DNA of 7,131 nt from SHZI01 sp964391025 (GCA_964391025.1 CAYMKJ010000072.1:1-7131); one strand, 5' to 3'. Shown: positions 1-6,027, counted from the first letter of the stretch. A program made the numbers and translations. Notes: generated by a model from the letters alone, not told the origin.

Positions 1-119
1 TCTCTGGGGACTTGATCCCCCTAAAGGGCCGTCGAAGACTACGACGTTGATAGGCTGGGTGTGGAAGCGCTGTAAGGCGTGTAGCTAACCAGTACTAATT
101 GCCCGTGAGGCTTGACCAT
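1..119 (+). rRNA. rrl: 23S ribosomal RNA, 3' end (partial)
   Basis: This is the last roughly 120 nt of a 23S rRNA; the rest lies to the left of the window. It matches the E. coli 23S 3' end closely: the block GTCGAAGACTACGACGTTGA near 32-51, the AGCTAACCAGTACTAAT block near 83-99, and the terminal GTGAGGCTTGACC near 105-117. The exact mature 3' end is uncertain by a few bases, because it is set by pairing with the 5' end of 23S, which is not in the window. It is followed on the same strand by a spacer and 5S, the standard rRNA operon order. Confidence 0.96.
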
Positions 120-317
120 ATAACACTCAAGCAACCTGAAGTTTCTTCAGCCCGAAGTCTCTTCAGGCTTTGAGTGGTTATAGATTCCAGCCAATGGAAG
201 CCAGTTGAGTAACAAATGATTGCAGTTATTGCGTGAGTTCTAGAGCCACGCAACAGGCGTTGAACACATCCGTATTGCGGCCAGTCTCCTTCGGGAGGTT
301 AGGCCCAGTTAAAAATT
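120..317 (+). other. 23S-5S internal transcribed spacer
   Basis: This 198-nt spacer contains no tRNA that I can recognise. It can fold into two hairpins. The first (about 121-180) pairs TAACACTCAA with TTGAGTGGTTA (one bulged base) and, inside it, CCTGAAG (135-141) with CTTCAGG (161-167). It sits directly after the 23S end, where RNase III-type processing would be expected. The second (about 279-305) has a CTCC/GGAG stem closed by a UUCG tetraloop at 290-293, with flanking GGCC/GGCC pairing, and ends 12 nt before 5S. The folds are seen by eye; a processing role is inferred. Confidence 0.6.
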
Positions 318-436
318 TGCCTGGCGGCCATAGCGGGCGGGTACCACCCGATACCATTCCGAACTCGGAAGTGAAACTGCCCAGCGCCGATGGTAGTGTG
401 GGGTTTCCCCATGTGAGAGTAGGTCACCGCCAGGCA
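318..436 (+). rRNA. rrf: 5S ribosomal RNA
   Basis: A complete 5S rRNA gene of about 119 nt. Helix I is perfect: TGCCTGGCGG at 318-327 pairs with CCGCCAGGCA at 427-436. The internal conserved blocks CCATTCCGAACTCGGAAGTG (354-373) and GCGCCGATGGTAGTGTGGGG (384-403), then GAGAGTAGG (415-423), match the gammaproteobacterial 5S consensus. It is the last rRNA gene of the operon and is followed directly by an intrinsic terminator. The boundaries are set from helix I and could shift by one or two bases. Confidence 0.96.
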
Positions 437-443
437 CCTATCC

Positions 444-479
444 AAAACCCCTGTCGCAGCAATGCGACAGGGGTTTTTT
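444..479 (+). terminator. Intrinsic terminator of the rRNA operon
   Basis: An 11-bp perfect GC-rich stem (CCCCTGTCGCA at 448-458, TGCGACAGGGG at 463-473) is closed by a GCAA tetraloop (459-462, GNRA type). It is followed by six T residues (474-479) and preceded by AAAA (444-447), which can extend the stem. This is a textbook Rho-independent terminator, 8 nt after the 5S 3' end. The A-tract on the left would give a short T-tract on the other strand, so it may be partly bidirectional. Confidence 0.93.
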
Positions 480-495
480 CGTTAGCATCAGCACT

Positions 496-1848
496 ATGAA
501 TCGGCAGCCCTGGGAGATCATCAGTGAACTCCTCCAGCGTGAGGACCTGGCGGCGCTCGACCAGTATCTGCAGAACCTGCCGTCCAGCGAGACTGTACGG
601 GCGGTCTTCCGGCTCACCTCCCATGAGCAGGAAAAACTCCTGACGCTGCTGCCGCCCGAGAGTGCCGCAGATCTCATCGATGACGTGCCCGATTCCCAAG
701 CGGCTGAACTTCTCGACAACCTGCGGCCTGAGGAAGCCGCATCGATCGTCAACGAAATGGATAGCGACGAGGCGGCCGACGTTCTGGCGGAGATGGACCG
801 CGAGGACGTTGAGGAAATCCTGAGCCTCATGGATGCCGACGAGGCTGCCGAGGCACGGCAGCTGATCGCCTACGACCCGGAGACTGCCGGCGGTCTCATG
901 ATGAAGGAGTACCTTAGCTACCCGGAGACCAATACCGTAGGCGATGCTGTCGCCGATATCGCGGTCCGGGGCGAGGACTACCCCATTTACTATCTCCAGC
1001 ACGTCTTCGTGGTGGGACCTCTGGGGCGTCTGCAGGGAGTTGCCGGGCTCACGGATATCGCTGGCGCCAAGCCGCAGTCCCGGCTGAGAGAGCTCGCTAC
1101 CCCGGTTGATGCCGTCAACGCAAAGGCCGGGCTCGATCAACTGGAAGATTTCTTCGAGTCCCGGGACACACCGATTGCTCCTGTTGTGGATGACGCGGGC
1201 CGGTTGCTCGGGGCCATTCGTCGGCGCGCGGTGTTCGACGCGATCACCGAACGAGCCGATGAGTCCTATCTGAAAAGCCAGGGCATCGTGGGTGGCGACG
1301 AGTTCCGCTCAATGCCCCTGCATATCCGTTCCGGCCGCCGCCTCTCCTGGCTCATCGTGAAGATTTTCCTGAATCTCGCCTCTGCCAGCGTTATCGCCCT
1401 GTACGAGGGCACGCTCGCCGCCGCCTTCACATTGGCGGTCTTCCTCCCCATCGTATCTGACATGAGCGGCTGCTCCGGCTATCAGGCCGTCGCCGTCAGC
1501 ATGCGGGAGCTGGCCCTCGACATTATCAAGCCATCTGACGTGGCACGTGTCTGCCTCAAGGAACTCGCACTCGGGCTGGTCACGGGCGTCGTGCTCGGAC
1601 TGCTGCTGGCCAGCGTCGCGTGGCTGTGGAAGGGCAATCCCTGGCTGGGTCTTGTGGTGGGCACCGCGCTGGCGGCGAACACACTGGTTGCAGTGGTCGT
1701 TGGTGGTGCCCTGCCGCTGCTGCTCAAGGGCCTGCGAGTTGATCCCGCGCTGGCGGCGGGACCGATGCTCACTACTATCACCGACACCGGCGGCTTCTTC
1801 CTCGTGCTAAGCCTAGCAACGCTGATGCTGCCCCATCTTGCGCCCTAG
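496..1848 (+). CDS. mgtE: Magnesium transporter MgtE
   Basis: This 450-residue protein has the full MgtE architecture: a dimeric inner-membrane Mg2+ channel gated by cytosolic Mg2+ binding. Residues 1-125 form the acidic, repetitive helical N domain. YDPETAGGLM (126-135) leads into the CBS pair (about 130-255). A connecting helix follows, then five hydrophobic segments (about 284-306, 308-325, 355-377, 382-410, 424-447). The signature GPMLTTITD ends at Asp430, equivalent to the ion-coordinating Asp432 of Thermus MgtE. The usual GGNxGxQ-like motif after TM2 reads MSGCSGYQ (323-330). The ATG at 496 gives a normal N terminus, but CGTTAGCATCAGCACT before it contains no Shine-Dalgarno, and the rRNA terminator ends 16 nt upstream. 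Expression therefore needs a promoter inside the 5S/spacer region or terminator read-through. The stop overlaps that of the converging GNAT gene. Confidence 0.95.
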   Translation: MNRQPWEIISELLQREDLAALDQYLQNLPSSETVRAVFRLTSHEQEKLLTLLPPESAADLIDDVPDSQAAELLDNLRPEEAASIVNEMDSDEAADVLAEMDREDVEEILSLMDADEAAEARQLIAYDPETAGGLMMKEYLSYPETNTVGDAVADIAVRGEDYPIYYLQHVFVVGPLGRLQGVAGLTDIAGAKPQSRLRELATPVDAVNAKAGLDQLEDFFESRDTPIAPVVDDAGRLLGAIRRRAVFDAITERADESYLKSQGIVGGDEFRSMPLHIRSGRRLSWLIVKIFLNLASASVIALYEGTLAAAFTLAVFLPIVSDMSGCSGYQAVAVSMRELALDIIKPSDVARVCLKELALGLVTGVVLGLLLASVAWLWKGNPWLGLVVGTALAANTLVAVVVGGALPLLLKGLRVDPALAAGPMLTTITDTGGFFLVLSLATLMLPHLAP

Positions 1849-2339
1849 GCCCCCAACGCGCCCAATACCTTCGCATAGACGATTTTGCCGTCCCCCGGAG
1901 CGTAGAAGTCCGGGAAATCTGCTGCCTTCTGGTAGCCCCGACGGGCGTAGAACTCGCGGGTGGGGGCGTACTGCTGCCGGGATGACGTATCCACGTAGAT
2001 GTGGGTGCCGCCTGCTGCGAGTATTGCGGACTCCACGCGCTTCAGAAGCTCCCGCCCGAGATGGTGTCCCTGGGCCCGCGGTGCCACCGCAATCCAGTAC
2101 AGGTCCCAGGCGGCTTGAGTACACGGCACCGGGCCAGAGCAGGCGAAGCCTGCGAGTGATCCGTCCTTGTCCGCCAGAACAAACCGGTAGTGGCTGGAAC
2201 GACCCTGAGCCAGGCCATCATCGGCCAGCTCACGAGCAATGCCAATTTCCTCGGCACTGAAAAACCCCGTCTCGCGTACCAGGCTCTCGATACCCCCAGG
2301 GTCCGAGGGCTGCAGGTGGGCTCTGAAAATCGTCGCCAC
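1845..2339 (-). CDS. GNAT-family N-acetyltransferase
   Basis: A 164-residue single-domain GNAT protein, predicted cytosolic, transferring an acetyl (or other acyl) group from acyl-CoA to an amine. Motif A is visible: beta4 DLYWIAVAP (79-87), then the pyrophosphate loop QGHHLGRELL (90-99), where His93 takes the place of the first Gly of Q/RxxGxG, a tolerated variant. APTREFYARRGY (125-136) is the usual motif B stretch with the CoA-proximal Tyr131. The start codon is GTG (2339-2337), 15 nt after the stop of the upstream ATP-grasp gene, with a weak AGGGA upstream. It is the last gene of the operon. The context suggests the substrate is a free amine of the product made by the aminomutase and ligases. 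It is much shorter than AblB beta-lysine acetyltransferases, so orthology to AblB is not claimed. No terminator follows; its TAG shares CTAG with the mgtE stop. Confidence 0.88.
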   Translation of the reverse strand: MATIFRAHLQPSDPGGIESLVRETGFFSAEEIGIARELADDGLAQGRSSHYRFVLADKDGSLAGFACSGPVPCTQAAWDLYWIAVAPRAQGHHLGRELLKRVESAILAAGGTHIYVDTSSRQQYAPTREFYARRGYQKAADFPDFYAPGDGKIVYAKVLGALGA

Positions 2340-2354
2340 TGTCCCTGGCGAAAC

Positions 2355-3344
2355 CTAGCCGTACCGGGCCACTGCAACGATGCGCTCGATCCCTTCGGCG
2401 TAGGGGATTCCGGCCTGTTCAAGGGCAGCTGCGAAGCCCGCATCGGGGGAAATACACGGATTGGCGTTGATCTCCAGCACCCACGGAGTCCCCTCCGCAT
2501 CGACCCGGAAGTCCACACGGGCGTAGCCCCGCAACTGGAAGATTTGCCAGCACTTCAGCGCCACGTGCCCCAGTTCGGCGCAGAGTGCCGCCTCGCGGAC
2601 GGGATCAACGAAGCGGCGCACTGTATTTCGGCACTCAAAGGAATCTTCCTGCCACTTTGCGGCGTAGCCCACGATTCTAGGCTTGTCAGCCGGGTAGTCG
2701 ACGAACTCGATCTCCGGGATGGGCAGCACCTCCGGCCCACCGGGGCCATCGAGCAGGGCGACGTTGATCTCGCGGCCTTCCACGTAGCGCTCAGCAAACC
2801 AGCGATACTTGCGCAACTGTTCACGGGCCGCCACTCGCTGTGGTACGTCTTGAAAGTCGTCGATCACCGACTCGTCGTCCATGCCGATGGATGCGTCTTC
2901 GCTGACCGGCTTGGTGATCCAGCGCCCGGGGCCCGGGTAGGTTGGGACCGGGGATACACCGTCCCACCAGTCGGACGTGGTCAGGCCGTGGGCCCGCAGC
3001 CACTGTTTTGCCAGAATCTTGTTGCCGGTTATCAGCAGGCCCTCCGTACTGGATCCGGTGTAGGGAATCTGCAGGTGATCGAGGAGTGCGGTGGCGATCG
3101 GGACGAGCTGCCCGCAGTCATCAATCGCCTCCACCAGGTTAAAAATGACGTCCGGCGGGTCTTCCTTCAGCCGGGATTTCACGGCATCGAGCCTGAGGTC
3201 GATAGCCAGGGTCAGGGCCCGATACCCGCGGCTGACGAGTGCGGTCCGCACGCAAGCCATCTGCTCAAGAATATCCCGGGCATCTGCCGTGGACTCATGG
3301 GTCACGGAGTTGTGCAGGATCAGTACGGACCTGGTTTCGGTCAC
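2355..3344 (-). CDS. ATP-grasp ligase B (D-Ala-D-Ala ligase-like)
   Basis: A 329-residue ATP-grasp enzyme distantly related to D-alanine-D-alanine ligase; it would form an amide bond through an acyl-phosphate. With GTG3344 as residue 1: N-terminal Rossmann-like domain (1-100) with PDVIFNLVEAIDD (64-76) and IPYTGSS (93-99); ATP-binding Lys109 (GNK) and Lys145 (ITKP); central strand FAERYVEGREINVAL (183-197); and metal/ATP residues in YARVDFRVD (274-282) and LEINANP (290-296), with Asp278, Glu291 and Asn293. The open frame runs upstream to 3569, but those 75 residues are antisense to the preceding gene and lack any fold signature. I choose GTG3344 because it overlaps the upstream TGA as GTGA, giving the usual length and the N terminus TETRSVLILHN. 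The loop after Lys145 (SEDASIG) differs from the glycine/serine loop of true Ddl, so a substrate other than D-Ala is likely; the actual substrate is unknown. Confidence 0.85.
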   Translation of the reverse strand: MTETRSVLILHNSVTHESTADARDILEQMACVRTALVSRGYRALTLAIDLRLDAVKSRLKEDPPDVIFNLVEAIDDCGQLVPIATALLDHLQIPYTGSSTEGLLITGNKILAKQWLRAHGLTTSDWWDGVSPVPTYPGPGRWITKPVSEDASIGMDDESVIDDFQDVPQRVAAREQLRKYRWFAERYVEGREINVALLDGPGGPEVLPIPEIEFVDYPADKPRIVGYAAKWQEDSFECRNTVRRFVDPVREAALCAELGHVALKCWQIFQLRGYARVDFRVDAEGTPWVLEINANPCISPDAGFAAALEQAGIPYAEGIERIVAVARYG

Positions 3345-4357
3345 GCCGCTATTCTCGCGCCGAGCGCTTTGGTGACGGGGAGGCCGGCCCGCGTTACGGC
3401 CGAGACGACTATGCGGCGGATCAGCTCGTCGTAGGGTATACCCTTGAAACGACAGATGAACGGCAGGTCGGAGTGCCCCGGAAGCAGGCCGGCCAGCGGA
3501 TTGGCTTCGAGAAAGCTTGGTATTCCCGCCGCGTCGAGCCTGATATCGAGTCGGCCGCCGTCCCGGCACCCCAGCGCCCGCCAGGCACCCACGGCCAGGG
3601 TTTGCACCGCTTTCACCAGCGGCTCTTCGGTCAGCAGGGAGTAGGTCACCCGCCCTTCCCAGTGCTCCTTGTTGCCGAAGGTGTAGACCCCGGGATCCGC
3701 CTTGGGGCCCAGATGGACTTCCATGGCGCCAATGGCCTCGGCCTCAGCCCCCGTGCCAACGAGCCCCACCGTGAACTCGCGCCCCGGCAGGAATTCCTCG
3801 ATCAAGACCGGCTGCCGGTACTGGGCGAGCAGCGTCGCGCAGACAGCCACCAGTTCATCCGGCGAGCAGGCCCGTGATGCCGTGGAAATTCCCTTGCCGG
3901 TGCCCTCGGCCACCGGCTTCGCGAAGAGCGGGTAGCGCAGATTCAGGTGGCGGGCGTCATCGGCCGACTCGATCACAGCAAAGTCCGGCGTCGCAAGACC
4001 GTGCCCACGAACCACGTGCTTGGCAATGCCCTTGTGCAGGGTCACGGCACAGGCGAGCGGGTCCGAAAATACATAGGGGATCTGCCAGGCGTCGAGGAGG
4101 GCCGGCACCAGGGACTCCCTGCCAAAGCCATGCAGGCCCTCGCAGAAGTTGAAGACCAGATCCCAGCGGGAGCCGGTGGTGAGGCGCGACGCCAGTTGGC
4201 GGGCATTGCCAATCCGGTCGATGGACAGCCCGAGGCGGCTCAGCGCACCGGCTATGGCGTCGATGGTTTCGGGCTGGTCGAACTCGGCGGTATCGACGTC
4301 GCTGTAACCCGCGGCGAGATACTCGCTGCGGAGGTCATAAGTCAGGCCGACTCGCAT
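3341..4357 (-). CDS. ATP-grasp ligase A (D-Ala-D-Ala ligase-like)
   Basis: A 338-residue ATP-grasp amide ligase of the Ddl superfamily (COG1181-like), but not a housekeeping Ddl by context. The N-terminal domain starts MRVGLTYDLR and contains WDLVFNFCEGLHGFGRES (65-82) and IPYVFSDP (93-100), the counterpart of the Ddl HGxxGED/IPYTGS region. ATP-binding lysines are Lys109 and Lys147 in FAKPVAEGTGKGIS (145-158). LIEEFLPGREFTVGL (185-199) is the central ATP-grasp strand. The catalytic C-terminal part has GRLDIRLD (268-275), FLEANPLAGL (282-291) and SDLP (296-299), with Asp271, Glu284 and Asn286 as likely metal/phosphate ligands. The ATG lies 16 nt inside the 3' end of kamA, and its own TGA overlaps the next start by 4 nt. 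No strong Shine-Dalgarno is seen, so translation probably depends on coupling. It may ligate the beta-amino acid made by KamA; this is inference. Confidence 0.88.
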   Translation of the reverse strand: MRVGLTYDLRSEYLAAGYSDVDTAEFDQPETIDAIAGALSRLGLSIDRIGNARQLASRLTTGSRWDLVFNFCEGLHGFGRESLVPALLDAWQIPYVFSDPLACAVTLHKGIAKHVVRGHGLATPDFAVIESADDARHLNLRYPLFAKPVAEGTGKGISTASRACSPDELVAVCATLLAQYRQPVLIEEFLPGREFTVGLVGTGAEAEAIGAMEVHLGPKADPGVYTFGNKEHWEGRVTYSLLTEEPLVKAVQTLAVGAWRALGCRDGGRLDIRLDAAGIPSFLEANPLAGLLPGHSDLPFICRFKGIPYDELIRRIVVSAVTRAGLPVTKALGARIAA

Positions 4358-5661
4358 CCGGCAGCTTCAGGTTGCGGATCCGGGTAGCGGTAAGACCCGT
4401 TGGCGTAGTTAGTCAGCAGGAGGTCGTCGCCATCCCGGCCCACGATGTAATCGGGAGAAACCGGAATCTTGCCGCCGCCCGCCGGGGCGTCGATGACGTA
4501 AGTCGGCACCGCATAGCCCGTGGTATGCCCGCGCAGCCCACGGATGATCTCGATCCCCTTCTCGACGGGCGTACGGAAGTGGGCGGAGCCCGATATCGGA
4601 TCGCATTGATAGAGGTAGTAAGGCCGGACCCGGATCCGCAGGAGGCCCTGAACCAGGGACTTCATGGTCGCGACGTCGTCGTTCACCCCTTTCAGGAGCA
4701 CCGTCTGGCTGCCCAGCGGGATACCGGCATCGGCCAGGCGGGCGCAAGCCTCGGCGACTTCCGGTGTGATTTCGTCCGGATGGGTGAAGTGCAGGCTCAT
4801 CCACAGCGGGTGATAGCGCTTCAGGATGCGGGTTAGTGCCGGGGTGATCCGCTGGGGCTGCACCACGGGCTGCTTCGAGCCGATCCGGATGAATTCCACA
4901 TGGGGAATCGCGCGCAGCCGGGCCAGGATCCACTCCAGCCGTTCGTCGTCCAGGCTGAGCGGGTCCCCTCCGGACAGCAGCACATCGCGGATCGCGGGGT
5001 TCCCCGCGATGTAGTTAATGGCCTGTTCCAGGTCGTGTTTGCGGATACTGCGTTCCCCGACGGAGCCGACCATGCGGGCCCGGGTGCAGTACCGGCAGTA
5101 GACAGAGCAGAAATTGGTGACCAGCAATAGGACCCGGTCCGGATAGCGGTGCACCAGGCCTGGCACCGGGCTGTGCCCGTCTTCGCCCAGGGGGTCGTCG
5201 GCCTCACCGCGGGAGCGAAGATACTCTTCCATCACTGGAATCACCGTCCGGCGCAGGCCCTGGGCCGGGTTCTCGGGATCCAGCAGGCTCGCATAGTAGG
5301 GCGTGATGCCGACCGGCAGCGCGCCCCGGTGCATCTCGATGGCCTGTCGCTCATCATCAGTCAGGCTCACCATCCGGTCCAGGTCGGCGATGGCCCGGAC
5401 GCGACTGCGGTTCTGCCAGCGCCAGTCGTTCCAGTCCCGCAGACCCGCCTGGGGATAGAAGCGGCGCCGGAACGCGTCACTCCGCGGGCTGACGACCAGC
5501 CGCGGGATGGTGGGTTTAGTCGTGGGAACGGGCGTCAGGTTGACGGGGCCGTGTCCCACCGGGGCTTGAGAGGGGGCTTGACGGGGAGCTTGAAGGGGGG
5601 CGGCTGGTCCCGGAATGGGACCCATAGAAGAAGGGTCCACGACAGATAAGACGCGCGGCAT
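4342..5661 (-). CDS. kamA: KamA-family radical SAM lysine 2,3-aminomutase
   Basis: A 439-residue radical-SAM/PLP aminomutase, predicted to convert L-alpha-lysine to L-beta-lysine. The [4Fe-4S]/SAM motif is CSVYCRYC (Cys185, 189, 192), followed by Arg194, which corresponds to the carboxylate-binding Arg of clostridial KAM. SGGDPL (230-235) is the SAM-contact motif. The PLP-forming lysine is Lys398 in DAPAGGGK. Asp354 (YQCD) and Asp391 (VIDAP) correspond to the two aspartates that hold the lysine epsilon-amine in KAM (293 and 330) and that differ in glutamate 2,3-aminomutase, so a lysine-like substrate is favoured. EpmB is less likely: that enzyme is shorter and lacks this N-terminal part. Residues 13-55 are a Pro/Ala/Gln-rich extension with QAP repeats. 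The C terminus stops at GCESA, so the CxCxxC zinc ligands of KAM are mostly missing. GAGGT precedes ATG5661 by 7 nt and supports this start. First gene of the operon. Confidence 0.9.
   Translation of the reverse strand: MPRVLSVVDPSSMGPIPGPAAPLQAPRQAPSQAPVGHGPVNLTPVPTTKPTIPRLVVSPRSDAFRRRFYPQAGLRDWNDWRWQNRSRVRAIADLDRMVSLTDDERQAIEMHRGALPVGITPYYASLLDPENPAQGLRRTVIPVMEEYLRSRGEADDPLGEDGHSPVPGLVHRYPDRVLLLVTNFCSVYCRYCTRARMVGSVGERSIRKHDLEQAINYIAGNPAIRDVLLSGGDPLSLDDERLEWILARLRAIPHVEFIRIGSKQPVVQPQRITPALTRILKRYHPLWMSLHFTHPDEITPEVAEACARLADAGIPLGSQTVLLKGVNDDVATMKSLVQGLLRIRVRPYYLYQCDPISGSAHFRTPVEKGIEIIRGLRGHTTGYAVPTYVIDAPAGGGKIPVSPDYIVGRDGDDLLLTNYANGSYRYPDPQPEAAGCESA
5564..5599 (-). repeat. 12-bp tandem repeat encoding QAPx units in kamA
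   Basis: On the + strand, GCTTGA recurs at 5564, 5576 and 5588, each followed by a G-rich hexamer, giving three imperfect 12-bp units. In the kamA frame (minus strand) they encode LQAPRQAPSQAPV, residues 23-35 of the protein. The period is a multiple of three, so copy-number changes would keep the frame. It lies in the low-complexity N-terminal extension, outside the catalytic domain. Confidence 0.75.
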
Positions 5662-5777
5662 CGGGACTACCTCGTCGGTGTGCAGGGTCGGCGGAAAGCG
5701 TGTCGAGACAGAATCAAACCTGGTTGCCTTCTATGGCCCCGAACGCTGAAGACGGTCGCGAGGCATTCCATTGCCGA

Positions 5778-5822
5778 TCCGGAACTTCCGGAATCCTGAC
5801 CCGTCCGGAACTATGTCCGAAA
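5778..5822. promoter_or_regulatory. Palindromic putative operator with extra half-sites
   Basis: TCCGGAA-C-TTCCGGA (5778-5792) is a perfect 15-bp dyad with 7-bp arms around a single central base. A third TCCGGAA lies at 5804-5810 (as part of TCCGGAACT, a 9-mer also found at 5778-5786), and a degenerate TCCGAAA at 5816-5822. The one-base centre makes an RNA hairpin of the full arms unlikely, so a dimeric DNA-binding regulator is the simpler reading. It sits between the predicted kamA promoter and the kamA ATG. The regulator is not identified. Confidence 0.45.
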
Positions 5823-5893
5823 GGGGAGGACTGCGACGTCATGGTGTCTGCTGGCTGGATAAAAAAGTAACGTTCATGTCTCGATTGACGGTA

Positions 5894-5921
5894 AATATAC
5901 CCACCAGTTTTTGAAAAGCAA
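5894..5921 (-). promoter_or_regulatory. Candidate sigma-70 promoter for the kamA operon
   Basis: On the minus strand, TTGCTT (5921-5916) is followed after 16 nt by TATATT (5899-5894), a fair match to -35 and -10 consensus hexamers, in the most AT-rich part of the intergenic region. Transcription would start near 5887, giving a leader of about 225 nt before the kamA ATG. No better minus-strand match was found closer to the gene. By-eye prediction only. Confidence 0.4.
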
Positions 5922-6018
5922 TACAGCGCGACATTCACCGGGTTGTGCGTGCATCACATCCGCACGAAGCCCATCGGCATCGTCGCGTGTTTCTCTAGCG
6001 GGTGACGATGGACCGCTG

Positions 6019-6027
6019 TGCTAGGAT
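6019..6027 (+). promoter_or_regulatory. Candidate extended -10 element for the GT2 gene
   Basis: TGCTAGGAT fits the extended -10 pattern TGnTAnnnT. No good -35 hexamer is seen at the usual spacing, as can be tolerated with an extended -10. Transcription would start around 6034, only about 12 nt before the ATG at 6046, leaving just enough leader for the ribosome site GGAGGA (6037-6042). Weak evidence. Confidence 0.3.

Noticed and set aside
120..317. tRNA gene in the 23S-5S spacer
   Set aside because: No cloverleaf or T-loop consensus is visible; the hairpins fit rRNA precursor processing better.
233..499. An 88-codon + strand open frame over the spacer and 5S gene
   Set aside because: It runs through a complete 5S rRNA and terminator; this is not coding DNA.
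424..1140. A 238-codon minus-strand open frame opposite mgtE that even runs into the rRNA terminator and 5S
   Set aside because: It is a shadow of the well-supported mgtE reading frame and overlaps a structural RNA gene.
2190..3434. A 414-codon + strand open frame opposite the ATP-grasp B gene
   Set aside because: It is antisense to a gene with clear ATP-grasp motifs, has no recognisable domain, and such long antisense frames are common in high-GC DNA with strong third-position bias.
4342..5661. EpmB (EF-P lysine aminomutase) as the identity of the radical SAM protein
   Set aside because: The protein is about 100 residues longer than EpmB, keeps the KAM-type N-terminal region and both lysine-binding aspartates, and no EF-P gene lies nearby.
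5662..5890. Lysine riboswitch in the kamA leader
   Set aside because: I could not find the conserved lysine-riboswitch core elements; the length alone is not evidence.
5714..5938. A 74-codon minus-strand open frame in the kamA upstream region, considered as a leader peptide or small protein
   Set aside because: There is no domain, signal or membrane segment, a weak ribosome site only, and its 5' part overlaps the best candidate promoter of the operon.
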